A stretch of DNA of 64,000 nt from Typhlomys cinereus (GCA_023101885.1 JALPQD010000403.1:834685-898684); one strand, 5' to 3'. Counted from the first letter of the stretch, positions 35,023 to 45,724 are shown. Notes: generated by a model from the sequence alone, not told the origin. Made by a program: numbers and translations.

Positions 35023-35510
35023 TCTGCAGTTATGAGCTGGCTTTCAGAGGACAGTTCTTGTCACTGACTCCGTTTCCTCCCTTCCTTCCCATCCTCTCCA
35101 TGCTCATTGAACATCATCACCCACGCATCCCAATGCACCCAGTACCAGCAAGATTTCTCAGCCACTTTGTCCCCTGGACATTCAGACACTGGAACCCTCA
35201 CTTTTACATTTGTGTCTCTTGGATCCTTCCTTCCTTACATTCAGCCTGGGCTTCTCTTCCCTGACTTGCCTACAAATTCTCAGCTCTTTGAAAGTCTGTC
35301 CACAAAGCTCTTTCCCTTCCTTCGCCTTCACACTTTGTCTCAATGGTTCCTCGCACTTCACTCTCTCATATGCTCTGTTGGCTCTTGAATCTTTATCTCC
35401 AGGCTAGGCCTCTGTCTTTCCTTCGGAGTGTATATCCCAGTAGTCAACTTCGAATGGATGAATTTTATAGCCTGTATATCATACATACATAGATAAATAG
35501 ATAGATCTTA
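35023..35510. other. Pyrimidine-rich unique DNA, no gene
   Basis: C/T-rich on the plus strand. The plus-strand frame at 34791-35264 (157 codons) crosses the simple repeat, and its middle is only RER/DRD dipeptide-like sequence from the microsatellite. I do not accept it as coding. Confidence 0.55.
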
Positions 35511-36150
35511 TTTTAATATTTAATTTATTTAAGAGAGGTGGGGATGGAGGGAAGAAATAAGAAAGACAGAGGGAGGGTCACAAGATACATGTGGAGGTCA
35601 GTGTCATAGTTAGATACTGTTGTCAACTTGGCAACCGGAGGCTCTCAGCTCTGCGTACAGTTATGAGAAATCAGTAGTTCAGTTAAGTCTCGAGCAGACC
35701 TGAGGGAGATTGTCTAATTGATGGGGAAGACCCAGCCCCTGGTGAATGGAACTAGTCCCTGGGTAAGTGAATAAAATAGAGGGAGCTGGTTGAGGAACTT
35801 GGCATCCCTTGTACACTGGACAGACATGGTATTGTCCCTCTCTCTGCAGTCCTGCAGATATATGGATGAGGTATGGCCAATTCCCTACCCCCTGGTGTTG
35901 GCATGGACTCACCTGCCAAGCTGGACAAGGAACTGTAATCTGACTATCATAAGCAAAAATAAAACCCCTTGTTTCCTTATAAGCCATTTGATTATGAGTT
36001 TACCGACAACCATGCAGAGTAACTGCTTCAGTTAGAGAACCACTTTTGGAAGTCAGTTCCCTTTTTCTACCATATGGGCTCAGGGAATTGAACTTGGGTC
36101 ACCAGGTTTGCATGAAGACTCCCTTACTCACTGAGCCACCTCACAAGCCT
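35511..36150 (-). mobile_element. tRNA-derived SINE interrupted by an LTR
   Basis: On the minus strand the head reads GTGAGGTGGCTCAGTGAGTA (A box) and CCAAGTTCAATTCCCTGAGC (B box), then GAACTGACTTCC. Removing the LTR at 35602-36030 restores a continuous CTCTGACCTCCACATG segment, which is standard for this class of rodent SINE. The A-rich tail lies at 35511-35530. Confidence 0.82.
35602..36030 (+). mobile_element. MTE-like LTR inserted in a SINE
   Basis: Begins TGTCATAGTTAGATACTG and ends AACTGCTTCA. The 5-bp flanks are GTCAG (35597-35601) and GTTAG (36031-36035), one mismatch. Internal motifs match the 34155 copy, including CCCCTGGTGTTGGCATGG and a polyadenylation signal in AAAAATAAAACCCCTTG near 35955. 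The host SINE continues on both sides, so the SINE is older than this LTR. Confidence 0.9.
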
Positions 36151-37070
36151 TGTGGATTATATCTCAACACAGATGTTAAGAAAGGAAATGTCACTACTAC
36201 ATGTGATATATTTGCCTCCCCAGTTTCTGACAGTTTCCGCACCAACTCTACTCCCATCTCTGCCTGTTATATTTCAGATCTAGAAATTCACAGCCACTTA
36301 AAATAGTTCCTTAATTTCAACATTTGCTGGTGGCCCTTCTGTCAGTCTATGCTATTTCCCACCCCTGGAGATTTCTTTCTGTCTAATCACTCACTCGGCT
36401 TTCTCATGAGTGCCAACTTCTCCAGCATGTCTTCCAACCACAGACAGCATTTGATCCATTATTCAAGGAGAGTTTTCCTCTGAGTTAATCTGCACAATAT
36501 GGTCCCACTGTTTATCTCACCACACCATGCAAACATGCAAGTCTACCCCTTTCCTTAAATGACGGTGGCCAGAGAGGGAGAAAGAGAAAGAAGGAACGAG
36601 AGATAGCTGTGAAAAGAGAAAGATATGAGTTGCAATCCCATATACATCACTGTAATAACCTGGTCAAGGTAGCTAGCATCTCTGGTGTTACTTTCCTATT
36701 TATAAACTTAATTTACATAGGTCATAACTTTTAGATGCTGTGAACCTACTGATTTAAAGACAATATAGATTTTCGTATGTGCTAAGATCTAAGTGAAATG
36801 ATGCTTATCTCATTTTAGTGGCCATGAATTATTGGCGTGCTCAATAGAGGTAACTTTCCTTCTAATTCTTACATCTCATCAGTACAGGTTTAGTCAGAGT
36901 TCAGTGACATAGGGTGGGAAAGCATCAATACTTTATTAAGTGAATGATCACACATCACCAGCCACGAGGCGCACCTCTCCTGAGTGGTCACTCTGCGTAG
37001 TCACAGGGAGAACAGGGTGAATTTGAACCTGGAAGTTTCTGTTGTTCTGGCTGCTCAACTTCTGTCATGG
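36151..37070. other. No gene recognised; possible LTR-like edge next to the triplet tract
   Basis: Unique-looking sequence. On the minus strand an AATAAA hexamer lies at 36932-36937, in a CTTAATAAAGTATTG context about 135 bp beyond the CAG tract. That arrangement resembles the R-U5 of some ERV2-class LTRs, but I could not find matching ends or a target duplication. Confidence 0.4.
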
Positions 37071-37093
37071 CTGTTGTTGTTGCTGCTTCTGCA

Positions 37094-37153
<60 letters not shown>

Positions 37154-37245
37154 TCTGCTGCTGCTGCTGCAGTTGCTGCTTCTGCAGTTGCTGCTTCTGC
37201 TGCTTCTGCTGCTGCTGCTTCTGCTGCTGCTGCTTCTGCTGCTTC

Positions 37246-37281
<36 letters not shown>

Positions 37282-37368
37282 TGCTGGTTCTGCAGTTGCT
37301 GCTGCTGCTGCTGCTTTTGCAGTTGCTGCTGCTGCTGCTTCTGCTGCTTCTGCTGCTGCTGCTGCTGC
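37071..37368. repeat. (CTG)n/(CAG)n interrupted trinucleotide tract, ~99 triplets
   Basis: A 298-bp tract made almost wholly of TGC triplets on the plus strand (GCA/CAG on the minus). The longest uninterrupted run is 15 units at 37096-37140. Interruptions are patterned: TTC triplets (CTT on the other register) recur singly, and a CTGCAGTTG unit recurs several times. No frame meets a stop, so five of the six frames appear open (poly-Leu, -Cys, -Ala on plus; poly-Gln with Lys, and poly-Ser with Arg on minus). Those frames are a consequence of the repeat, not evidence of a gene. Confidence 0.97.
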
Positions 37369-38852
37369 ACCACACTACGCAATCAATCAACACTATTCAG
37401 GACCTTAAAAAGCATTTCTTTACCCACAAAAACTTTACCACCGAATTATTACAAACAACAGAGTAATTTAACAAACCACCTTCAATAAGATGGCACTTTA
37501 CTGTGCACTAAAGAAGATTTCTTAGCTGTAAGTAGTATTTAGAAAATGATTATTACAAGACATCCATTTAAGGTAGAAGAGTACAATAAAGATGTCTAGG
37601 GTAAGCTAAATACAATATGTAAAAGGTTTTTATGAGAAACTTTAAACTTCTGGGGAGTATAAAAGAAGCTCTAACACATGGAAACCATGTCTTGACCTTA
37701 CATCAATCGTACAAATGCCATCTTGCATCCTGGAACTCTGCAACCTAGGAGTCCTTATTATATGTGTTGTCAGGATGGGTTATGTGGAAGAGAGGAGAGT
37801 AGTGAGGTTATCATATTTCATGGCTGTGCAAATTAAAGTTTCTGTGCTAAAGTAAAAATAGGCCAATTGATCATTACAAGGACAGTTTAGGATTATGGCA
37901 TGCTGTAAGAGCAGAGCTTAAACTCACTAAGCATAGGCTATTGAGTAAATGATGCTGCAGATACAGGGGAAACATGGCCATTCTTCATGCTTCTTCTGTA
38001 TCCTAGAAAAGCCATGAATCAAAGATGCTAATGTTTTAAGAAGCTGAAAATGTATGAGGAAAAAAATCAGATAAATTAAGCGTGATCTTGTGTTGAGAAA
38101 GGATTTTAGCAGAAACAGAAGAATCACTAAAGGATAGTAGGATGATGGATTTGACAACAAAAATATCATAATCAAAATAAAAGGCAAACACAAAGGAAGT
38201 GCAGAAATGAGACAAAAAGAAAAAAGTTAACTTATGAAGTTAGCGAATCAGTGAAAAGGGAGGAAAACTGCAGAAAATTAAAGAAATGAGCAATTTCAGT
38301 AACAGAAATGTGAATTCTGTACACTGGAAAAAAAGTCCAGCATCTATCATAATCCGTGTTTACAAGTTAGGTTGTGATTTTTCCATTGCTTATCTAACTA
38401 CGCTTTGATTACAAACAATTGGGCATGTACAGCTAGATTTAATCTAGCTGATCTCAAATAGTTAAAATGCTATGGGCCTTCTGGTCTACAAATTTTGATA
38501 GGAGTTTGCATGTACACAAGTTTTAAGTTTCATATTATTCAAATCATTGACTGATTTGGTGACAAAGACTAGAAATTAATGTTCTATCACTGAAGTCTAC
38601 TTAGTTAATGACAATACAATATCCAGTGGATTATAGTAAAGCCACAAAGACTAACAAGGTATATTTATTTGGTTTGTTTGGGTATGGTCTGAGGGTCTTA
38701 AAATGGCTCATAGGCTAGAAGTTCAATTTCTTATATAGTGATGCTGAAAATTAGTGAAATCTTTAAGAAACTGTATCTATGGGGCTCAACAAGTATCTGG
38801 AAGAATGTAAGAGCCTGAAGGTGAGGAGGGGTGTGACCAGATGGTATATTCT
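37369..38852. other. AT-rich unique DNA, no gene
   Basis: About 1.5 kb without recognised repeats or coding signal. Short frames only. Confidence 0.5.
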
Positions 38853-39132
38853 TAAATTTCTTTTTTATTTATTCAATTGTGCGTGTGTGCATGTGTATGT
38901 ATGTATGTGTGTGTGTGTGTGTAGAACCACGGGTGAATTTGGGAACCACCATGGACGCCTCCACCTCCTTGTTTACTCTGCCTCGGGATTCACAGGCTCT
39001 GCCCTACCAGGACCAGAAACGCAGGCCACCCCCGCTTCCGCTTGGTGTCTACACGTGAGTTCTAGGATCCGAACTCAGGACCTTCCACCTGCAAGGCAGA
39101 GGCTTAACCTCTGAGCCACCTCTCCAGCCCCT
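38853..39132 (-). mobile_element. Young tRNA-derived SINE, copy C
   Basis: On the minus strand: head GCTGGAGAGGTGGCTCAGAG (A box), GGTCCTGAGTTCGGATCC (B box), then a body with CAAGCGGAAGCGGGGGTGG, TTTCTGGTCCTGGTAGGGC and GTCCATGGTGGTTCCC, a CA-rich stretch (38881-38922) and an AATAAATAAAAAAG tail. Target duplication AGATGGTAT at 38839-38847 and 39133-39141, extending to 14 bp with one mismatch. It shares its full body with the copies at 41309 and 53688. Confidence 0.92.
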
Positions 39133-39264
39133 AGATGGTATCTTCTGGACCTGACAAAGTTGTTGCAGATAAACTCACTGTAGCTATGTGTACCTCCACC
39201 AGATTTGGCTTATCAACATTTTGCTCTGGAAAGAGAAAGATCACAAGAGGCCTGAAACCTTCTT

Positions 39265-39515
39265 GAGGTACCAATGAAGGTTAGTGCTGGATGGGGGAGG
39301 AAAGAAGCTGCCTTTCCCAATGGTCTACCCACCTCACTCCAGCAAGTGCCCAGAAACATGCCCTTAATGACAACCCAGGTGAAACCTAGTGGGAGAATGA
39401 TGGTGAAGAAGAAGGTTTGTAATGGAGAAAAAAGGGGGATTGAGATTGGATAATAAGGGGTAAAAATGACACAAATTTATTGTATTCATGCATGAAACCC
39501 TAAAAAAATTCAAAT
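39265..39515 (+). mobile_element. L1 3' end fragment
   Basis: GGATAATAAGGGGTAAAAAT, then TTTATTGTATTCATGCATG and AAACCCTAAAAAAATTCAAA match the terminal part of rodent L1 3' UTRs, also seen in this window near 62945-63030. Severely 5'-truncated and diverged. Confidence 0.6.
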
Positions 39516-39599
39516 AGACTTTCAAAAAGCAGTGGGATCTAATGGAGGGTTCTAAAGGGAAATATTGCTCTCAGTAATCTTTGAGAGACCCAAGTTAGT

Positions 39600-39860
39600 T
39601 TCCATGAAAGAAAATTGTTATAAAATAACTTGTCTCTCGCTCACTTCCCCCTGTCATGTGATATCCCCCTTTTGAATGTATTCCCATGATGATATGGTAT
39701 GTGCCATGTGATGATATGCTATCTACAGAAGCTAAACAAATAAGCATCTAAGCTTAGACCGTTAGCTTCCAAAACTGTGAGCTAAGTATTTTTTCCTGTA
39801 TAAAGTGCTCAGACTTCACTATTTTATTATAATAATGAAAAGTAGAGTAATACAATGCCA
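39600..39860 (+). mobile_element. MST/THE1-like MaLR LTR fragment
   Basis: CTCGCTCACTTCCCCCTGTC, CATGTGATGATATGC, then CTTCCAAAACTGTGAGCTAA and GTATAAAGTGCTCAGACTTC parallel the 3' half of MST LTRs (GCCATGTGA, AACTGTGAGCCAAATAAA, TATAAATTACCCAGTCTC). The usual AATAAA is mutated. Old. Confidence 0.6.
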
Positions 39861-41308
39861 TAATATAAAATGATATTTAAGAGTAATTGTAAAGACCAAG
39901 AGTAAGTGCTAAAATACATAGTATTCCCAACTGCAGAAGCAGATGGCTGTATCTGGTTTTATATGTGTTAAAAACATTTTTGGAAGAAAGTAAAAGAAAC
40001 TTCTAAGCATAGCTGCTCTGAGTCTCGGGGAAATAGAAACTGGAAGAACAGGATATTGCTTTCCTCTTATTGTCTCTTGTACATATTTGTTTTGTTATCA
40101 TGTATAGAGATATGTTCTTGATAAAACACTCTATTTTTTAGAATAACACTACAGAAGAAAATCAATAGTTATAGGCCCCTTATTCGTCATATTAATATAA
40201 AATGTATTATGTCTATTTATCTATTAAGCTTTTTGAAAAAATAGACAATATTCTGATAGTTTTGTAATATATTCTTTAAAATGCATTCATGTATGTACCA
40301 TTGAGTTTTAGTCATGACCACTCTTGGACATGGACTTAACATTCTGTTTTATTGGTATAGCTGAGTTTGCCAAGTCACTAATAATCCGAACACATAAAGC
40401 AGTGCTCCCTGGAATGACATCACCAGGCCATAACACCTCTAGCTGCTCTTGTACACGAAGTAAGGAGTTATGAATGAACTTTTTTTCTCATGCACTCATC
40501 TGAGACTGCTGCAGTTTCCTGTGTGGGGTCAGTGCACACAGCTAATGGATGAAACAGCCCATGTACATTCTCTAGTGTCATAGCAACCAAGAAGCACAGA
40601 CCAGGGAGCCAGGACATCTCACAGTTCTGTCCTTAGGATGCAACTCTTCTCTTACTCCTCCTCAGTCTCGTGTCCTCTATACATAATGTTCTGCTTCCTG
40701 CACATCACATCCTCCTACCTGTTTTGTCTCTTCGTCTAATGCATCCCTGTAAGGCTACATAGTCCCAGCTGCTTCCTGGCCTTTATATAGAGCAGATGAG
40801 GTCAGCTATCCAGCTATCTTGCATGCACTGAGATCCACCTCTCCCAGGTCTCCACAAGTGGATAAAGAGTTACCCCAATGACTTCTGGGAGATTGACATT
40901 CTCTGTATTCTTTATGTCCACTGTTTTTTTTTTCTTTACAACATATCATATGCACTGGCTGGTATCATTGATCCTTTGAACCTGTCCCATCCCTTCGTTT
41001 CTTCACCTACACCTTCAATAAAGAGCACCTCTGCATAATCTCCTACTCCTGTCTTTCTCATATCCCTGAGCATTAAGCATCACCATTTGCCTTCTCCTCT
41101 TACTTCAGTATTCATGTGGCTTATTCAGTGATCCCCAAGTCTAATGTCCCCCAGTGTCATTCTTCTTCAGCTGCTCAATGCTATGGTCCAGGTCAGAATG
41201 CCCTACCCAGTTCCACCCCACTTGAGCATTTAAAATTCAATATCCAAATAGAACAGGACATCTAAAATATTCCATGGAGAACTGAAAGTGATAAAAAAGT
41301 AGTATGAC
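39861..41308. other. No gene recognised
   Basis: About 1.4 kb. AT-rich on the left and pyrimidine-rich from about 40620. No exon-like features. Confidence 0.5.
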
Positions 41309-41602
41309 TGGGGCTGGAGAGGTGGCTCAGGGGTTAAGCTTCCGCCTTCCAGCGGAAGGTCCTGAGTTCGGATCCCAGATCCCATATATAGACACCAGGC
41401 GGAAGCAGGGGCGGCCTGCACTTGTGGTCCTGGTAGGGCGGAGCCTGTGAATCCCGGGGCAGAAGGAGGTGGAGGCGTCCATGGTGGTTCGCGAGTTCGT
41501 CCGTGGTTCTACACATACACAGACACACACCCACACAGACACACACACGCGCGGGCACATACACATGCACATGCGCACAGTTGAATAAATAATAATAATA
41601 AT
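41309..41602 (+). mobile_element. Young tRNA-derived SINE, copy A
   Basis: Head GGGGCTGGAGAGGTGGCTCA with an intact Pol III A box, and a B box in CCTGAGTTCGGATCCCAG. The body has CACCAGGCGGAAGCAGGGGC, TGGTCCTGGTAGGGCGGAGC and GTCCATGGTGGTTCGCGAG, followed by CA-rich DNA and an AATAAATAATAATAATAATA tail. The 13-bp target duplication AAAGTAGTATGAC is exact (41296-41308 and 41603-41615). Exact duplications and an intact promoter make this one of the youngest insertions here. Confidence 0.95.
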
Positions 41603-41914
41603 AAAGTAGTATGACAAATCTCAAAAATCATCAAATTGAGAAAAATGAATTTAAAAAGATAACCTCAAAAGAAACAACCATAAAATTTATGGGCTATTTT
41701 CAATAGGAGCAATAATAACAGAAGACATGGAACTATGTCTTTGATATGGATAAATAACATGATTATCAAATAGAAATCTAAGGCTAGAATATGACTAGAA
41801 TACATATACTTTCCAAGTGAACAAAGAGAGGTATTGTCCCCAAATTTCTGCACAGATAAATTTGCCAAGAGGTATTCTTCAAGCAAAAGATAAAATTTGG
41901 GGACAAATACATAC
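41603..41914. other. AT-rich, nothing recognised
   Basis: AT-rich sequence that could be part of the old L1 that becomes recognisable at 41915; no independent feature. Confidence 0.45.
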
Positions 41915-42220
41915 ATTTGGAATATTATTCAGTCATATTCATAAGAAAATTAATGGAGCTGATCATAATGTTAAGTAAACTTGAGCCAGGCTCAGAATAC
42001 TGCATGTTTCCTCTCATATGTAGACTCTAAAATAAAAAAGAAATGGAGGATAAAGTAGAAAGTAGAAAGAAAGGATTATATTTGGGCAGAGGGAAGGTGT
42101 CAAAAGAGATCAAGGAGGATAATGAGGGTGAATATAATCAAAGAACGTTACATTGACATTTGAATATGTCCCAACGAAATCCATTAGTTCGTATAGTCAG
42201 TGCACACTAATAAAAAATAA
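41915..42220 (+). mobile_element. Old L1 3' end
   Basis: GGAATATTATTCAGTCATAT, then AATGTTAAGTAAACTTGAGC and ACTGCATGTTTCCTCTCATA are in L1 3' order. The end has GGGTGAATATAATCAAAGAA and CACTAATAAAAAATAAG, a typical rodent L1 terminus. Upstream parts of the L1 may continue into the preceding AT-rich DNA. Confidence 0.8.
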
Positions 42221-43694
42221 GTACACATTTAAGTATATGTCTAAAGTAAACTAGGGAAACTGCAGAGATAGAGGGGAAGGATCTTGCACTAAAAACTGAG
42301 GTTCTCTCACTACTTGAGAACACAATGTGGGTGATTCGCCATCTCCCATTCCCTTTGACTTCATTTGGGCCCCACAATCATCTTGAAAAGATCTCTGGAA
42401 AGCATAGTCAGTGTCCACAAACCTCTACAGTTCTACTTTTTCTGACCTTAAACGCATCCAGCTCTCCACCTCTCCTAAGACCCACACCTGACAGGCTGAG
42501 TCTCCTGTCATGGGCTCAGAGCACCTTGAAGACTGAGATCAATTTGATTTCCATAAATCTTGGTCTCCGATTTGTTTTCCTTCATTCCCCAATTTTGATC
42601 CTTGGACTATATTATCTAGAACATAGCCAGTTCTAAATCTTTACTGTTCCCCTTTTGTCACCTCTGCTCATCTCCTCCTTCCTGCTCCAAATGGAAGTCA
42701 TGAGTCATGGTCTTTAACCTCAACTGTGCTTTTAGGACAGACTTTCTCATCCTTCCAGCTTAGAGGAGTATCATCCGCTGATGGCTCATGACTGAATTCC
42801 TGTCTGGAAATTTCCTTGTGCAAGAGAATTCCCTCTCCTAAGATTCTGCCTCTCTGAAAAATGATCCTTATCCAGTGACAGCTAGTTAAAACGTGAGTAT
42901 AAAAACCCAACCCCTTGGACGCAAGATCATACAACTCTGAGGGGTCTTCCCAGTCCAAAACTCCCTGTCCACTTGCATCTGAACACCACCTGCCATGCAC
43001 ACTGGATTCAGATTGATTTATGGCTCTTGGGTCGAGAACAAGAAAGGGCCTGCCAGGCAGATAAACCTTCAAATCCATGTTGCTTTCATCACACAGTCTA
43101 AAAAGTAAGGGATAAGATGCTATTTCTAAGATGATAATGTCTACCGGATGATTCTTTGCATGATTAGAAGTTCAGGTATTTCTTCTCCAGACTATAAGGA
43201 TGGACATGAGTGAACTCGACTGTCTGATGCAATTGGAAGATGTTACGGATGCAAAATGTACTCACTGTTCCTTCCTGCTGCCACCGTCTTCACATCCAGG
43301 ATAGTAGGTGCTTCTCATTTTCTCAGGCTGGGGTACAGTCCATAAAGGACTGGAAGACCTCTGCATGCTGAGGAGGTAGGTCAGGGCACAGGGCGAGCCA
43401 AGTGGTCAGTAGGCAGACTAAAGTACAAGTCTGTGGCACTGGGCCAGGGAATGGGTGGATCACGAAAGGTCTTAATCAAAGGAGCAGATATGGTAGATCG
43501 AGAAAGATGCTCATGTCAGGCAGGGTGGCATGAGAGACTGTGGGCAGGAGCCTGACGTAGGATCATCAGCTGGAAAGCTGCCAGGTGGGTAGTGATGGCC
43601 TTTTGCCCCAAGTTGCAGGCTGAGTAACAGAAACGTGAGTGGAAGAGAATATAAATGCCAGAACACAAACTAACTTGGAGACAGTTTCAATCTA
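42221..43694. other. No gene recognised
   Basis: About 1.5 kb. The longest frame (126 codons, minus 42698-43078) has no recognised similarity, no identifiable domain and no flanking signal. A plus frame at 42325-42636 is likewise unsupported. Confidence 0.5.
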
Positions 43695-43860
43695 ACATGA
43701 TGGTTGACGTCATATGGTGAGAGGGCAAACATGCTAGTTTCCATCTCCTTACCAAGCCACGAACCCCATCACAGGGGCCTTAAATCCTACCACCAAATAA
43801 AATCATTGTGTCGATTTAGGGATTAGGTTGCAACAGGGAAATCTCGAGGGATGATGTTGA
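43695..43860 (-). mobile_element. MaLR LTR fragment (MLT type)
   Basis: GGGGCCTTAAATCCTACCAC, AAATAAAATCATTGTGTCG and TTAGGGATTAGGTTGCAACA correspond to the reverse complement of the MLT LTR 5' region (GTTGAAGCCCTAACCCC, AATGTGACTGTATTTGG, TTAAATGAGG order). Truncated. Confidence 0.5.
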
Positions 43861-44464
43861 GTTAGAGCAGGAGCGTGAGGAAAGCTGTGGGTCTGAACCT
43901 TACCGTGCAGTCCTGTCTTGTCAGTGCACGGTTGGGGCAGTTCTGCATGAAGTGCTTCAGAGCCATCCTCATGCTTTCCTCAGGACCCTGGTCCTATCTA
44001 CAATGGCTATAAGATTCCGGCCACAAGGAGCGCAGACACCAAGGGTCTGGCTGCTTGTTGTGAAGCCAAGATGCTACTTCGCTGAGTAGGGTGCAGCTTG
44101 TCCCCTCACGCACATCTGGACCACACTTCACTTGGGGCTCTGGACTTCTAGGGTCTCCAGACACCCGCCCCCACCTCCCTTTTCTTTTCCTCAGCTCTAA
44201 TTTCTTGTCATGCCCCGCCCCCATTCCCTCTCATTTTCCTTGCCCTAATGAAATGCTCAGGGTCATCCAACTGCCTGCTCTTTTCAGGGGCCTAGAATGT
44301 TCCAATGCTGATTAACCCAATGTCACTGCCCGTTTCCTTTTGGTGCCTTGGTGCTTTTCATCGAGGGCAATGTTAACTCGCTGACCAGCCCCTGTCGCAT
44401 TAGCTGCAAATGTTTCTCTAGCGTGTCATGTACTTTCATTTCTGCTTGTTTTACATTCGTGTCG

Positions 44465-44560
44465 TTACTTGCGATTTTCAAATTCAAAGCTCCCTCAGGA
44501 TACCTTCCCTAACCCCACCCAAACCTCAAATTCTTTCGTCACCATAGCACTGAGCATGAC
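44465..44560 (+). mobile_element. L2 3' end fragment
   Basis: AATTCAAAGCTCCCTCAGGA, then TACCTTCCCTAACCCCACCC and CACCATAGCACTGAGCATGA follow the mammalian L2 3' end (CTCAAATGTCACCTCC, CCTTCCCTGACCCCC, CATAGCACC). Ancient. Confidence 0.6.
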
Positions 44561-45293
44561 CCGGGCCTCTTCCAGTTTCAGCTGGACAAGTCATCATCCC
44601 GCCTTCAGCTTTGCAATCCCACCTTTCTGAGGGATCTTCCAACTTCTCCAGGGGCTTATCAGACATCTTTTCTGGGGCTGGGGAATTAATTTTGAATCTC
44701 TGAAGTCTGATATTCATGGCTTTCTCTAGATAATTTGCATTGTTTTGCTTTTTACATTTCTATTTTCAGGCCATATGGAATACATATATGAATGCTTTGA
44801 AGTATCATCTACAGATGGTTCTCTAATAAATGACCTCTTATTCATTTGTTTTTCAGTTTATTTTTTTTAGCCATCAACTTATATCCCCAGCAGAGAAGTA
44901 AAAGCATTTGGCTTAGTTTTTGCTGGCCAAACTATCCATACAAAGAGTCAGTAGACATGCCAGGTCCAGGAGGGACTGGGACCTGGGCCAAGCACCAAAA
45001 TGGTAGGGCAAACTCTACAGGAAAGTGGTGGGCTCAGCCAGACAGACTTTAGAGATGTGATTGGTGCCACTTAGTAGCCCAGACAGACCAGCCAGAGGAA
45101 CCCCAGCAGCTCTGCAGGGCCTAAGCAACAGGGTACAGGAGCATGCTCCGCAGGCCTGGGAGCCGCACGTAGACAGGCAGCTGGGAATTCCAAAGAACCC
45201 AATGTCAAGAAAGAGCCTGGACACCCCTCAGATCTATCAGGTGGCTGCTGTAAAGAAAGGAGGGGGAGTAATAAAGAGAAAGAAAGAAAAGAT
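44561..45293. other. No gene recognised
   Basis: Mid-GC DNA leading into a purine-rich tract. The plus-strand frame from 45061 runs into that tract and becomes Glu/Gly/Arg low-complexity sequence; not coding. Confidence 0.5.
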
Positions 45294-45482
45294 AGAAGGG
45301 AGGGAGGAAGGAAGGAAGGAAGGAAGAAGGAGGGAGGGAGGGAGGGAGGGAGGGGGAGGAGGGAGGAGGGAAGGAGGGAGGAGGAGGGAAGGAGGGAGGG
45401 AGGAGGGAAGGGAAGGAGGAAGGGGGGGGGAGGAAGGAGGGAGGGAGAAGGAGGGAGGGAGGGAGGAGAAGGAGGGAGGGAG
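45294..45482 (+). repeat. 189-bp pure homopurine tract (GGGA/GGAA)n
   Basis: Every base from 45294 to 45482 is A or G. Units are GGAA on the left (about 45304-45325) and mostly GGGA and GGAGGA thereafter, with a nine-G run near 45422. Many GGG runs lie one A apart. A looser purine-rich region extends to about 45650 with scattered pyrimidines. Mirror-like homopurine DNA of this length can form intramolecular triplex, and the GGG clusters can form G-quadruplexes. Confidence 0.97.
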
Positions 45483-45724
45483 CTGTGAGGATGGAGATGG
45501 GAGGGTATAGACGAATGGCGAGCGAGGATGAATGAGGGAGAAAGGTCTTAGTAAGGAGGAAGTTAGCCGTCGGTTCTACAGGAAGCAGGAGGGAAGGAAG
45601 GAAGGGAGAGAGGGGAGAAAAAAAGAAAGGGAAGAGGAGAAAGAGAAGAAGTACACATAACAGAAAATGGCTGATGTCCAGGAGAATGTGGAGAAACTGG
45701 AATTTTTGTTTGTCCAGCTTTGTT
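45483..45724. other. Interrupted purine-rich DNA
   Basis: Continuation of A/G-rich sequence with scattered pyrimidines (GGAAGGAAGGAAGGG near 45592) until about 45650. No gene. Confidence 0.7.

Noticed and set aside
36984..37488. Open frames of 105-160 codons over the triplet tract (poly-Leu, poly-Cys, poly-Ala, poly-Gln, poly-Ser)
   Set aside because: They exist because a CTG/CAG repeat contains no stop codon in five frames. No unique coding sequence flanks them and no frame is favoured.
38779..39114. 111-codon frame, with similar frames at 41327-41624 and 53665-54000
   Set aside because: All three are translations of the same young SINE (shared GFTGSALPGPETQATPASAW-like text), not protein genes.
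41309..41602. Functional tRNA genes at the SINE heads
   Set aside because: A and B boxes are present, but the sequence cannot fold as a full cloverleaf and continues into a SINE body and A-rich tail.
42698..43078. 126-codon minus-strand frame
   Set aside because: Checked for L1 ORF, retroviral and common gene motifs and saw none; length is within chance expectation for 64 kb.
45061..45510. 149-codon frame rich in Glu, Gly and Arg
   Set aside because: It is the translation of the homopurine tract; the part before the tract resembles nothing known.
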